From Nageia nagi (lineage: Eukaryota; Pinophyta): a stretch of DNA of 64,000 bases. The position numbers and the translations under genes are program-made. Location: positions 94,054,001 to 94,118,000 of the forward strand of contig JBITNC010000001.1 of assembly GCA_050084985.1 (NCBI GenBank), in the 5' to 3' direction. Positions 45,455 to 56,525 of the stretch are shown here, piece by piece. The notes beneath the pieces are model-generated. The model was not told the origin of the DNA. It was given only the letters and a program-made list of their open reading frames with translations, and did no database searches. Position 1 is the stretch's first letter, and each line of letters opens with the position of its first letter.

Positions 45455-45530
45455 TCTAATGGCATTCCTGACATCGATTGGCATCAAGAATGCCATCAGG
45501 TATGGCATCAAGCCTAGTGTCACAACTTAA
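45455..45530. promoter_or_regulatory. Internal cluster of subterminal-type motifs
   Basis: GGCATTCCTGACATCG, TTGGCATCAAGAATGCCATCAGG, TATGGCATCAAGCCTAGTGTCAC: the same GCATCA/TGCCATC vocabulary as the element's two ends, here deep inside the element and just upstream of the candidate leftward first exon. It also forms a GGCAT...ATGCC inverted repeat. It may be a TNPA-bound promoter or the end of an older, nested CACTA. Confidence 0.5.
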
Positions 45531-45689
45531 AAAATAAAAATAATAATATTTATAAAATAATTACATTTAAATAATTTTAATAATTAAAATTTTATAAGTT
45601 AAAAAAATCAATTACATAATTTAAATTTATATATTTAAATAATTTAAATAAATAAATTTAAAATTTAAAAAAAATATGTATAAATAATT

Positions 45690-47070
45690 TAAATTAGAGG
45701 TTAGGTTTTGGGGTTAGAGTCTAGGGTTTATGGTTAGAGGTTAGGATTTGGGGTTAGGGATAATAGTTTGAGGGTTTGAGGTTAGGAGTATGGTTAGGGT
45801 TTGGTGTAATTGGTGATAGTTAAAGTGAAGGGTTAGGGGTTAAGGTTAGTGGTAAGGTTTTAGGGGTTTGGGATTAGGGAGGTTTAAATGGTTAGGAGTT
45901 TGGGATAAGGATTAAGTTAATTTAATTAGATGTTAGTGTTAAATATAAATGGTTAATGTTAGTGGAAGTTATACTTAGGTTTTAATGGTTAGGGTTAGGG
46001 TTAGGGTTGAAGCTAGTTAGGGTTTAAGGGTTTGGGGATAAGGGTTAAGGTTTAGGGTTAAGGGTAATAGTTTAGAGTTAGGAGTCAAGTTAGGGTTTAT
46101 GGGTTAGGGTTTGATGTTATAGGTTATGATTAAAGTTAAGGGTTAAGGGTTAATATTAGGGTTAGTGGTAAGGGTTAAGTGGTTTGGGGTTAAGGAGGTT
46201 TAAAGGATTACATGCTAGTGGTTATTGTAGTTTAGTGGTTAGGGTTAGGTGTTTAAAATGGTTAATATTAGTGGGAGTTAAGGTTAGGTGTTAATCGTTA
46301 GGGCTAAGGTTAAGGCTAGGGTTAAAGGTAAGGGTTTAAGGGTTTGGGATTAAAAGTAATAGTTTGAGGTTTTGGGGTTAGAAGTCAAGTTAGGGTTTAT
46401 GGGTTAGGGTTTTATGTTATAGGTTATGATTAAAGTCAAGGCATAGGGGTTAAGATTAGGGTTAGTGGTAAGGGTTAAATGGTCTAGTATTAATGAGGTT
46501 TAGAGGGTTAGGTGCTAGTGGTTAGGGAAGTTTAATGGTTAGGGTTAGTTGTTTAAAATGGTTAATGTTAGTGGGAGTTAGGGTTAGGTGTTAATGGTTA
46601 GGGCTAAGGTTATGGATAGGGTTAAAGATTAGGGTTTAAGTTTTGAGGTTAAGGGTAATAGTTTGATTTTTTGGGGTTAGGATTCAAGTTAGGATTTGGT
46701 GTTATAGATTACAATTAAATTTAAGGGTTAGGGATTAAGATTAGGGTTACTGATAAGGGTTAAGTGGTTTTGGGCTAAGGAGGTTTAAAGGGTTATGTGT
46801 TAGTGGTTAGGGTTAGGTATTAATGGTCAATATTAGTAGGAGTTAAGTTAGGTGTTAATGGTTAGGGTTAGGGTAGGGTTATTAAGTTAAGGGTTTAAGG
46901 GTATGGGGTTTAGCATAATAGCTTAGGGTTTGGGGACTAGGATTTAGCTTAGGTTTTATAGGTTGGGGTTTGTTATTATTGATTACAATTAAAGTTAAGG
47001 GTCAAGGGTTAAGGGTTAGTGGTAAAGGTTAAGGGGTTTGAGGTTAGGGATGTTTAAAGGGTTAGGGGTT
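45690..47070 (+). repeat. Long degenerate telomere-like array (TTAGGG strand)
   Basis: About 1.4 kb of GGTTAGGGTTTAGGG-like sequence. Clean strings include GGTTAGGGTTAGGGTTAGGG near 45988-46007. It has higher-order structure: a block of roughly 300-350 bp (with GGGTTTATGGGTTAGGGTTT, GATGTTATAGGTTATGATTAAAG and a GGAGGTTTAAAGG element) recurs near 46090, 46400, 46680 and 46950. Confidence 0.9.
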
Positions 47071-48200
47071 AATATGATAATGTTAATCATAATGCAATGT
47101 AATGTTAATAGTAATGTTTTATCAGTGTAATGGAAAGTTAATTTATATTAAAAATAATTATATGTTAATGTTATGTCAATGTTAATGCAATGCAATGTTA
47201 ATGTTATGTTAGTTCATGTTATTTTAATTGTAATGCTAATCTTATTGCAATGTTACTATTATTGTAATATAAATACAATGTTAATATTAATGTAATATCA
47301 ATACAATAATAATACTATGATAATCTAATGTGAATATTAATGTTATGGTATGTTCATGTTATTTTAATGATAATTTTAATCCTGTTATAATGTTAATGCA
47401 ATGTTAAACTATGATGAATGCTTTGTTAATGTTATGTTACTATTAATTTTATATTAATATTAAATGGTATGTTAATGCTATTTCAATATTATTTTAATTG
47501 TAATTTTAATCCTATTACAATATTAATACAATGTCAAAGCTATATGAATGCTATGTTAGTGTTAATATTATATTAATGTTATGTTAATGTTAATGGTATG
47601 TTAAGGGTATATCAATATTAATGCACTATGATGTTGATATTATGTTAATTTTATTTTAATGGTAATGTTAATCCTCTTACAATGTTAATGCAATGTTAAA
47701 GCTATATGAATGCTTTATTAGTGTTAATGTTATGTTAATGTTAATGTTAAAGTTAATGTTAATGTTATGTTAATGTCAATGATATGTTAATTTTAATGAA
47801 ATATGATGTTAACTTTTTGTTCATGTTACTTTAATGGTAATGTTAATGTTATGTTTATATTTTTTTAATAGTAATGGTAATCTTAATGCAATGTTACTAT
47901 TATGTTATTATTTTAATAGTAATGTTAATCTTATTACAATGTTAACCAAATGTTAAAGCTATGTAAATGTTATATTAATGTTATATTAGTATTAGTTCTA
48001 TGTTAGTGTTAATGCGATATTAGTGTTAATGTTATGTTAGGGTTAATGCTAGATGTTAGTGTCAATCCGATGTTAATGATATGTTAATATAATTGGTAAT
48101 ATAGTTAATGTGATGTTAATGTTATGTTCATATAGTTAATGCAAAATTAATGCTATGTTAATTCCATGTTAATGTTAATTCAATGTTAATATAGTTATTT
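47071..48200 (+). repeat. TTAATG/TGTTAATG minisatellite
   Basis: About 1.1 kb of irregular ATGTTAATGTTA units with interspersed GTTATGTTAATG, CAATGTTAATGC and TTTTAATGGTAATG variants; a ~120-200-bp higher-order pattern (TTTTAATGGTAATGTTAATC...CAATGTTAATGCAATGTTAAAGCTATATGAATGC) recurs. It seems to grade out of the telomere-like array. Confidence 0.9.
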
Positions 48201-48690
48201 TATTTTATAGATGCATATGCATGATGCCTTTAAAATGAACAGCAGTGAGTTGGAGGTGATGACCAACCATTGATTCTAATTTTCTTGAGTTTCCATTACC
48301 ATAATTATTGAGCCATAGAGCAGGCTACACTTGGATTTGATCACCAAGGTAGTATTCCCTTAGGATAGATTTGTTACTTTTTATTGTAAATAAGAGGGAT
48401 AGAGTTATTTATGGAAACACCAATGGACTAGTTGTCTGATGGCAATCTCTACATCCCATTACACTTCAAGAAAATATTTAATCACCATACTGATACTTAG
48501 CCCTAGGAAGCCTTTTATTCACCATATTGAGCCTATAACCCACATCAATTATACAAGGGGTTATATTGTTGATAGTGGAGGTAGAGTGGTAATGACCACT
48601 TCTAATATGTATTATTATGTGACTCGTTGGCAAGATATGCTAAACCCAGTTTATAGTTTTACCATCCTACTTTATTTTAACACCTAATAA
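48201..48690 (+). other. Unassigned complex segment with an 82-codon ORF
   Basis: The only non-repetitive stretch between the two telomere-like arrays. The ORF 48439-48687 (MAISTSHYTSRKYL..., with RGYIVDSGGRVVMTTSNMYYYVTRWQDMLNP) has balanced composition and follows a possible upstream frame (KMNSSELEVMTNH, 48232-48270). No family is recognised. It might be the 5' exon of the rightward gene or captured sequence. Confidence 0.35.
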
Positions 48691-48859
48691 TATACATTCT
48701 AGGAAAATTAAAAACTTAAAAAAAAAAAATTCACACCATTTACATTAATAAGATTCAATCAATTTATGAAATTGTAAAAAAAGATAACCACATCCCATTG
48801 CATTATAAAGTAATTAGGCATATAGGTTGCTTGATGCATATTTGTAAAGTTGTAAAAAA
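48691..48859. other. AT-rich spacer
   Basis: A-rich with no feature before the C-rich array. Confidence 0.4.
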
Positions 48860-50440
48860 TATAACCATTTAAACACTTAACCCTAAACCCTAAATATTAA
48901 ACTCTATTATCCTTATACCCTAAACCCCAAACCTATATCTTAAACCCTAAATATTAAATCTTTTACCTTAACTATTAAATATTAAACCCTAAACCTTATA
49001 CTCTAAACCCTAAATCCTAAACCTCTATCTTGAATCCTAAACCTTAAATATTTAACCCTAAACATTAAACAATATACCCCTTCTTTAACTCTAAACCTTA
49101 AATAGTAAATCTTAAATCCTAAATATTTAATGATAATCCTATACCTCAAACCCTAAATCCTAAACTCTAAACCCAAATATTAAACCCTAGTAGACATTAT
49201 ACCTTATACCCTAAACCTTAAATTTATATCTTTAACCCAAAATATTTAATCCTAAACATTAAATGTTAAACCCTAAACCTATATCTTGAACCTTAAATCC
49301 TAAACATTGAATCTTTAACCCTAGTAGACCTTATACCTTATACCCTAAACCTATATCTTTAACCCTAAACCCTAAACGTATATCTTGAACCTTAAACCCT
49401 AAACCTTAAATATTTAACCTTAGTAGACCTTATAGCTTATTCCTTATACCCTAAACCTATATCTTGAACCTTAAATCCTAAACATATATCCTAACCTTAA
49501 AGCTTAAACCTTAAAATCTTTAATCATAAATATTAAACATTATACCCCCTTCTTTAACCCTAAATCCTAAATCATAAACTTCAAACCTTAAATCTTAAAT
49601 AAATAATTATATAACCTAAACCCTAAATCTTTTACCCTAAACCCTAAATATTTAACCATAAACTAAAAATTATATACCCTAAACTCTAAATCTTTAACCC
49701 TATTCATTGAATACCATACCCCCTTCTTTAACCCTATACCCTAAATCGTAAAACTTAAATCCTAAATCTTTAATCATAAATCTTATTCCTTAAACTCTAA
49801 ATCCTAAATCGTAAACTCTTTACCCTATATCTTATACCATATACCCTAAACCCTAAACCTATATCTTGAATCCTAAACCCTAAAGGTACCCTAAATCTTT
49901 AATCGTAAACATTAAACATTAAACCCTAAACTCTATACTCTAAACCCTAAACCTATAATCCTAATCCTAAATATATATATATAATTGAACCCTAAACCTT
50001 AAATTTTTAACACTAAAAATTAAACATTATACCCCCTTCTTTAACCCTAAATATTTAACCTTAAACATTAAACCCTAAATCTTTAACCATAAGCTAAATA
50101 TCATGTACCCTAAGCCCTAAATCTTTAAACCTAGACATTAAACATTACACCCCTTATTTAACCATAAACCCCAAATCATAAACTTTAAATTCAAAATATT
50201 TAATAATAAATCCTTCTTTAAACCATAAACCATATACACTAAACATTAAACCTTAGCCCCTAAACCCTAACCCATATACCCTAAATCTTAAATATTAACC
50301 CCTAGACCTTATACCTTATTCCCTAAATCTTAAATGTTTAACTATAAACCATAAATCCTAAATCATAAATTCTAAACTTTTAACCCAAATCCTTAAACCC
50401 TAATACCCATAAACCTTAAAATCTCAAGCTCCTAAGTCAT
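48860..50440 (-). repeat. Long degenerate telomere-like array (CCCTAAA strand)
   Basis: About 1.6 kb of AACCCTAAA, ATATCTTGAACCTTAAA, ATACCCTAAACC and CATTAAACCCTAAAC units. The 7-bp plant telomere form CCCTAAA dominates, unlike the 6-bp form common in the 45.7-47.1 kb array. Higher-order recurrences include CATTATACCCCCTTCTTTAACCC (near 49070, 49540, 49710, 50030). Orientation is inverted relative to that array. Confidence 0.9.
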
Positions 50441-50559
50441 CATTTTTATTTCTAATTGAACATTTTTAATAGTATCTCAACATTTTTAAAAATTGAATGT
50501 ACTAACTATTATTTATAAATTTATTTAATTATAAAGTAAGAAAGTGACATCATTGCATC

Positions 50560-52155
50560 AATATCATAATTGTATTTTATCATTATGTTGATTCATATGA
50601 GGAGTGATTTACAATTTGATGATGAGGAGTTGTCACCATTTTATCACCCTAGGAGGGAGGATATATCAATCGATTCAAATGAGGATAGGATTATACCACC
50701 ATTGAGTTTTGATGATAAGAGGATAGTTGAGGATGAGGTATATTCATGTCATTAATGTGCATATAGATTTTATTATAAATGTAAGATTTCATTTAAATAA
50801 TATGCAATATTTTACTAGTTTCTATTTATATGGATAATGTTATAGGAATACAACTCCATTCCTGGTTGAATGAGTGATGATCCATCTTTACCATTTGAAT
50901 ATGATGAGGTGATTAACATTTAATTATGATTTGGTTTTTCATATTACCATCAAATCCTATCAATATTTCTTATTTAAATTGATATTTTAATAATTCATCC
51001 TGACTTCAAAAATTCTTATTAAAAAATCTTAATTAAACAAGGGAAAGAGATAATGTAGCCATAGATTTTTTTTCCAAAAGGATGTGATTTTCTAGGATAT
51101 GAACCAATGGTTGATCATAAGATAATAGGATGGAATGATGTTATCGCTCTCTATTTTAGGGCATATATTTTATGTGGATATTCAAGTTGTAAGGGTAGAG
51201 AATAAAATGAAGGGAAGTTGTAGAAATACATTATTATGATGTTGATGGCCTACTAAAGATAGAGGGTGTAAGACCTCCTATAGTATGCAAAAACCCCTTT
51301 GATGCAGTTGAGCTTACTAGATATTTTAAACATCTAAAAGAGAATTTTGAACTATAAACACAACCTAGAGACTTATTAGATGAAAATTGGGAGCCAATTA
51401 GTCTACCTAATATAAGAACAAGACATCAAGAACAAATTCAAAGATCCCTTGCATGTACTTGTGTAAATCAGGAGCTAGTTAAGCTACCATTTTAGGATGC
51501 TGGTGATTTAGATTTTTCATCTAATGAATTAAAATTATATAGGCCTACATATGAACATCAAACATACAATGCATGACTTGAATAATGTCCTATTCCAAGA
51601 GCATATGAATCATTCATTTATTATGGTAAATCATATATGATCAAATCTTCTAAAATATTACAGAATGGTGGTATATGCTTGCATATATTATCACCAGTGA
51701 AAGTTCATCCACGTATGATAAGTCCACCATTGATGCCATTTTGTGGGCCAACTTATACTCATCAGGAATGAATAAGATTAATTTCTTCTTTGTTCAACAT
51801 GTCTACATCCTTAAAAATTGAAGGTAATGATTTTATTTACATTGATGGTTGACCCAGGCTACATGGAAATATTGTAAGATGCATAAACAATTTCAAAGGT
51901 AGCTAATTTCTAGCAAATTATGAATTTCATGAATTTTCACATGAAAAAGAAGAATTCATGAGTAAAAAAGTAAAAAATTATGTATGTGTTTTTTTTTGTT
52001 ATAAATTTAAACCTAGAGACAAGCTATTAGTGCACTACAATTTTATAAGACATGTTCCTCTATGTAAGAAGCATTTGGGGTTAGGAGATCCAAATATAAT
52101 AATTAAATTAGGATCAAAGTGTCAAGATAAAGGAGCTAGTTCTAGTAATAATTGA
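50560..52155 (+). pseudogene. SET-domain-like gene remnant carried by the CACTA
   Basis: First piece: MRSDLQFDDEELSPFYHPRR and an acidic tail (50591-50755) ending near a possible splice site. A second stretch starts about 51070 (GCDFLGYEPMVDHKIIGWNDVIALYFRAY); after a frame change near 51205 one frame stays readable from about 51220 to 52155. Its C-terminal third looks like a SET domain: MISPPLMPFCGPTYTHQE (51714-51770), YIDG-stop-PRLHGNIVRCINN (51838-51891, cf. the GNxARFINHS cofactor-binding motif), ANYEFHEF (51916-51939, cf. PNCxF), then YVCVFFCYKFKPRDKLLVHYNF (51982-52044, cf. the IxxGEELxxDY end). SET proteins transfer methyl groups from S-adenosylmethionine to lysine. TGA codons at 51574, 51769 and 51850 could be decayed CGA (Arg). 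The His and Cys usual in the NHS/PNC motifs are missing here, so activity is doubtful even apart from the stops. Confidence 0.6.
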
Positions 52156-52590
52156 ATAACATTGTAGTTAGAAGTTATGACTTGTTAAACATGTTATTCT
52201 ATATCTACAAAACTATTGTAAGTGTTATTATTATTAAATTTATTGATAGTTACTTGTTGGATATTGTAAAAAATGACATAATCATGGATAATGGCAATTT
52301 TTTCTTAGTAAATATTTATAATTGAAAAATGTAATGCATTTATTCACTTAATAATCATGGATAGTGGATATTGAAAAATGGGATTCATTTGTTCACCTAA
52401 TAATAATCAATATTATGATAAACTGGTAACCACACCTTAAAAAATTTGATATATATTACACTTGTGAAAAAATAATATTACTATTTACTTTTATACTATG
52501 ATATACATGTTAATGATTTATAATAACTAATTCATTGATAGGCACATAAATAATTACTAGATAATCTTGATCATTACGCAAGATCATTTG
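52156..52590. other. AT-rich spacer between the SET-like and TNP2 remnants
   Basis: No coding signal. Contains two copies of an AATAATCATGGATA(A/G)TGG-type string (near 52285 and 52352). May be an intron if the SET-like and TNP2 parts belong to one transcription unit. Confidence 0.45.
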
Positions 52591-53010
52591 AACATCCACC
52601 AATTATGCATTGGAAAAATATAAATTGGAGATAGAGGAAGAGACTACATGAAGAATTAAGTGTTTAAGGTTATATATATTTCCTAACAAACTCAAATCCA
52701 ATAGCTCTTATTTGTGTAGTTATCGATCTAGATAGTGATGATGATGATAATCATGAAGAAATAGAGGATATTAATGATCATCAAGAAAAAAGTGCATTGA
52801 ATGACTTAATTGAGTTGATATTCTATCCAAATGATGATGCTCATCATACATGTGATGATGATATCTTAGAAAAAGACAACTTATATAATGCTTCTAAAAC
52901 CCTTCTATATAAAGGAGTGCGTTTGACCATGTTATCGATAACCCTAATTTTGATGAATTTAAAAGTCAAACATGGGTGGTTAGATAGAAGTTTCATTGAT
53001 CTTCTTTAGT
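52591..53010 (+). pseudogene. TNP2 transposase, N-terminal exon
   Basis: In-frame text includes MHWKNINWR, an acidic run (DLDSDDDDNHEEIEDINDHQEKSALNDLIELIFYP) and LYNASKTLLYKGVRLTMLSITLILMNLKVKHGWLDRSFIDLL (52887-53006). The last is the conserved N-terminal TNP2 pattern: LY.GC..., then LxxLKVxHGWSDKSFTxLL. It ends in TAG at 53007. Confidence 0.85.
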
Positions 53011-53149
53011 ATATATTTTTTTACATTAACATTTTAATTATGTTATATTTTTTTTACATGTAATATATAAATGATAATGACATTTAATATATATATTCTA
53101 TTATATGACATAACAATTTTATTGTTATTTATGGTATTATAAGTTACTA

Positions 53150-53899
53150 AAAGAGAAGGTTCTTCTATATGATAATGTCCTCCCTACTTCATGTAGAAAG
53201 ACATGCAAAATCAAAATTTTGAAGGATGTAGGGTAGAGTTTCATTCATGCCATGCTTGTATTAATGATTGTATATTGTATAGAGGACCATATGCAACTTT
53301 TAGTACATGTCCAAAGTGTAGTACAAATAGGTACCGACAAGGAACAAAAGTAAAATCCATTCCTCAAAAGGTTTTTTTCAATTTTCATATGCCAATTACT
53401 CCTAGGTTGATACAAATATTTCAGTGTAAGTCACTTGCATAGTATATGGATTGGCATGCAACACATAGAAGTGAAGATGATGTATTGTACATTCTTGCAG
53501 ATAGTAGAGCAATGAGACATATAAAGGATACATGGTTAGATAAATTTTCACATGAACCTAGGAGTGTCATATTGGGTTTAGCAATTTATGGTGTCAATAT
53601 ATTTTCTATACAATCATTTATTTATTCATTATGTCCTATTGTTATAGTCAACTATAGCTTATCTCCATGGATGTCTATAAAAATTGAACATTTGAAGTTG
53701 ACTCTTATAGTTCTTGGAAAAAATCAAGTGAAAAATATGGATGACTACCCTGACTCATTAATTGAAGAATTGATACAATTATAGAATAGAATTCATAGTG
53801 TGATTGATATAAGTAGACCTATCCAATAGAGGTCATTTGCACTATATGGTATACTATGTTGTACTATACATGACTTTCCAAGACTTATTGCTTATTCAA
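53150..53899 (+). pseudogene. TNP2 transposase, zinc-finger and catalytic-region exon
   Basis: Frame 53203-53442: CHACINDCILYRG, ATFSTCPKCSTNRY (the CxxDCxLYxxE...CPxCxxxRY zinc-binding block of TNP2). After a stop at 53440 follows MDWHATHRSEDDVLYILADSRAMRHIKDTWLDKF and EPRSVILGLAIYGVNIFS (cf. DG.NPF; the catalytic-type Asp is replaced by Tyr here), then SLCPIVIVNYSLSPWMSIK and LTLIVLGKNQVKNMDDYPDSLIEEL. After a TAG at 53782, LYGILCCTIHDFPRLIAYS leads to a GTAAGT donor at 53900. This core recognises CACTA ends and cuts them. Confidence 0.92.
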
Positions 53900-54017
53900 G
53901 TAAGTGTATTATGTACAACCTTTATTACATATGCATTGTATAAGAAATTAGCCTCGTTGTAAATATTTGATTTTCTTTACTTGATGATAATGATTTCTAA
54001 AATAATTTTTTTTACAG
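53900..54017 (+). other. Intron in TNP2
   Basis: Donor GTAAGTG at 53900 and acceptor TTTTTTTTACAG ending at 54017. Coding sense continues across the join (TIHDFPRLIAYS, then LQTKGYHAF), matching the position before the ...STKGxxACPxC block of TNP2. Confidence 0.75.
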
Positions 54018-54345
54018 GCCTTCAGACAAAAGGTTATCATGCTTTCTTGTAGTGTGCAGAAAATCTCATAGCAAGGTATTAGAGTGAAATGAAGAAGATG
54101 GAATACCTTGGAAATAGAAAATATTTTTTAATATATCATAAATTTCATGGGAATAAATCATCACAGTTTGATGGTGATTTTAGTTACACCCCCACTCCCA
54201 ATTATGCAATTCCTAATGATTAGTTAGAAAAGTACTAGCAAAGTGAAGACATATGTTGGAGAAGGTTTGATGAGGAACAATGGCATGAAGACCCAAATGA
54301 TTTTATTTTTCATGAAGATGATTTACCCAAATGTGAATTTTAACA
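54018..54345 (+). pseudogene. TNP2 transposase, third exon
   Basis: LQTKGYHAFL-stop-CAENLIARY, MKKMEYLGNRKYFLIYHKFHGNKSSQFDGDF, then EDICWRRFDEEQWHEDPNDFIFHEDDLPKCEF and a stop. The segment MEYLGNRKYFLIYH corresponds to the K.xYMGHRRFLPxxHP block of TNP2. Confidence 0.85.
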
Positions 54346-54429
54346 AAATATATCATTATGTTTAGTTATTATAAAAAAATTACATTTATAATATTCCAAT
54401 TTCATTACTTTACTAATTAAATATTGACT

Positions 54430-54835
54430 TTATACATAGTTTGTAGGTATGAAAAGATTATCAGTATTTGATAAACTTCCATACTAGAAGCATTTGTTAG
54501 TGTCACATTTAATGGATCCTTTGTATATTGTAAATAATATTACATCTTATTTGTATCAGTATACAACAACTACAAAATCTAATACTATTGATGTAAGAAA
54601 TGACTTAAGAGATACCAATAAAAAGCATGCCTTATGGATATCAAATAGAATGAAAAGAGCACCTACTCATTTACTATGAACAATGTCTTAAAAAGAAGTG
54701 AACATGGTACATAATATTATTAAAACCATTAGAACACCAACTTAGTATGGATCATCTCTAAGAAAAGCATTCACTATTGATTGTATAATAATAGGATTAA
54801 AATCTCATGATTACCATAATTTCTTGAAGGTATTC
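54430..54835 (+). pseudogene. TNP2 transposase, fourth exon
   Basis: RLSVFDKLPY-stop-KHLLVSHLMDPLYIVNNITSYLYQYTTTTKSNTIDVRNDLRDTNKKHALW (54450-54650). This matches W..xxLRHNLDVMHIEKNVxxxLxxTxLNIKGKTKDxxxxRxDL of TNP2, with the LRHNLDxMH part replaced by VSHLMDPLY. LKSHDYHNFLKVF near 54800-54840 is the conserved LKSHDxHxLLQ block. Confidence 0.85.
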
Positions 54836-55124
54836 TCATATTATGTCTATAGAAATTATTTTTTTAGTATTAACATACTTTTTTCTAAAATATAATGATT
54901 AACACTACTTGCATAATATAAAACTTTATGTACAACATTTTTTCCACTTGCAAGTCATGGATGTAAGAATTTACCTCCAAATCTAAAAAAGGTAATTGTA
55001 CAACTATCAGTATTCTAAAGTATTTCATGTTATGGTACTACTCTATGAAAAAATAGCATGTGTTAATTTTTTTTTATTGTCTAATTTTTTTATCAATTTT
55101 GAAAACATTTGATGATATTATATT

Positions 55125-55480
55125 TTATCAATAGGTGGATAACTAGAAAGGAGCTACATGTGAGTGAAATACCTAGATTGTGTAGATAAATTATTAAAAT
55201 TGTCTGTACCTTTGAAAAGGAAATGCTTGATGCTTTTATGGACATACAAGTTTACATATTTATCCACCTAGTTGATGATATAGAAATAGTAGGTGTTATA
55301 AGTACTAGAAGAATATTTTTTGTTGAGAGATTTTTAAAAGTACTAAAAGCATTTGTTAGAAAAAAATCACAACCAAAAGGATCAATGAGTGATGGATACA
55401 TTGTACAAGAATCTTTTTTTTATGCATATGAGTATATTTCTCAAATCCATCCTTCTGCACCAAATATGTGGTAAGAAGAT
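55125..55480 (+). pseudogene. TNP2-associated DUF4218-like exon
   Basis: In one frame: ELHVSEIPRLC then ICTFEKEMLDAFMDIQVYIFIHLVDDIEIVGVISTRRIFFVERFLKVLKAFVRKKSQPKGSMSDGYIVQESFFYAYEYI. DUF4218 reads CxLEKIFPPSFFDVMxHLxVHLVxExxxxGPVxxRWMYPxERxxxxLKxxVRNxxxPEGSIAExYxxxE. The match is strong and collinear. Function of the domain is unknown; it always accompanies TNP2 transposases. Confidence 0.92.
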
Positions 55481-55610
55481 AAAGACAGAAAATTTTTAAG
55501 GGGAGATTTAGGAATATAATGGGATAAATTATACTATTAAAGGTACTAACAATGTTAAATATATTATTATTTTATAATAATATGTATAACACACATTTTG
55601 GATTTAATTT
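55481..55610. other. Intron-like spacer in the CACTA gene
   Basis: AT-rich, no coding sense, between DUF4218-like and C-terminal exons. Confidence 0.5.
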
Positions 55611-56525
55611 AATCAATGGTTACTAATGGATGTATATTATGTCTTCATGATTTTACATATTATCATAAGTTTGAATCTATGAACCAATTTTTCATGATGA
55701 ATATGAATGTTGCAAGAAGTGGATTGAATTATACAAAAGTAAAAGAAGTGGACTTGCAAAACAAGTTACGAAATCCAAGGGGTACACCTATACCTACATA
55801 GCTAAGAGACTAAAATTGGCCAACAAAGTATCCAAGGTCATGGTTGAAGGAAGCAATTGATCAAAAAGAAAGACAAGGAGATAAGAATATAAATGAAGAT
55901 TTTCTAAATATAGCCATTGGATGCATCAAAATGTAATTATTATTAATTTGCTGATATGCATTTAATTTTTGATATTTTTATAAGAGCATGATAGTTTATA
56001 TAAATATAATGATTACATTAATAATATTTTTTATGTAAATATTTACAAGTATTGGTTTTCTCTTCAATGTGGGCATATGGTCAACACTTTAGAATTGAAA
56101 ATATTGATCAGAATATAGTGACATTTGACTATGGAGTGATGGTTAATTTTGACCAAGGAAGTTGTGCAAGTACAAAAGATAAAAACTTGATAGAATGAAC
56201 ATTACAATATGTTGAAAAATTTTAATAAATTATTTAGTTGAATTATAGATCATTCCAATGTGTAGTATTTAGATGTAAATGGTTTGACACACTTAATAAA
56301 ATAACAATCGTATGTGATGTTAATAGTGAATACTTTGCAATCAACTTCACAAAATATTTAGCTGAAGATAAAGAGCCTTGTATTTTACCACAACAATTGT
56401 AGTCAAGTATTTTTTTGTCCAGAAGTAGAGGATGAGATAATGTAGTTTGTAATTAATGTTAGTCCTAAAGGAAAACATCTTGTGTTTTCTCTTAATGAAG
56501 ATGATATAAATGATAATTAAATAAT
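55611..56525 (+). pseudogene. C-terminal CACTA ORF (DUF4216-like region)
   Basis: 55616-55801 has MVTNGCILCLHDFTYYHKFESMNQFFMMNMNVARSG and NKLRNPRGTPIPT. 56065-56200 reads WAYGQHFRIENIDQN and TFDYGVMVNFDQGS in shifting frames. 56240-56400 reads NYRSFQCVVFRCKWFDTLNKITIVCDVNSEYFAINFTKYLAEDKEPCILPQQL-stop. 56400-56520 has QVFFCPEVEDEIM-stop-FVINVSPKGKHLVFSLNEDD. This follows the order VLFRCxWFD, GI..V...GF..VNF, EPFVLASQAxQVFYVxDPxxxxWxVVIKxxPR of CACTA C-terminal domains. The TAG before FVIN replaces Trp. A second copy is at 12600-12845. Confidence 0.85.

Noticed and set aside
47071-48200. Coding potential in the TTAATG array
   Set aside because: TAA occurs in every frame through the repeat; no ORF of note.
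53446-53784. Independent 112-codon host gene
   Set aside because: It is the central block of the TNP2 transposase, collinear with neighbouring TNP2 pieces.
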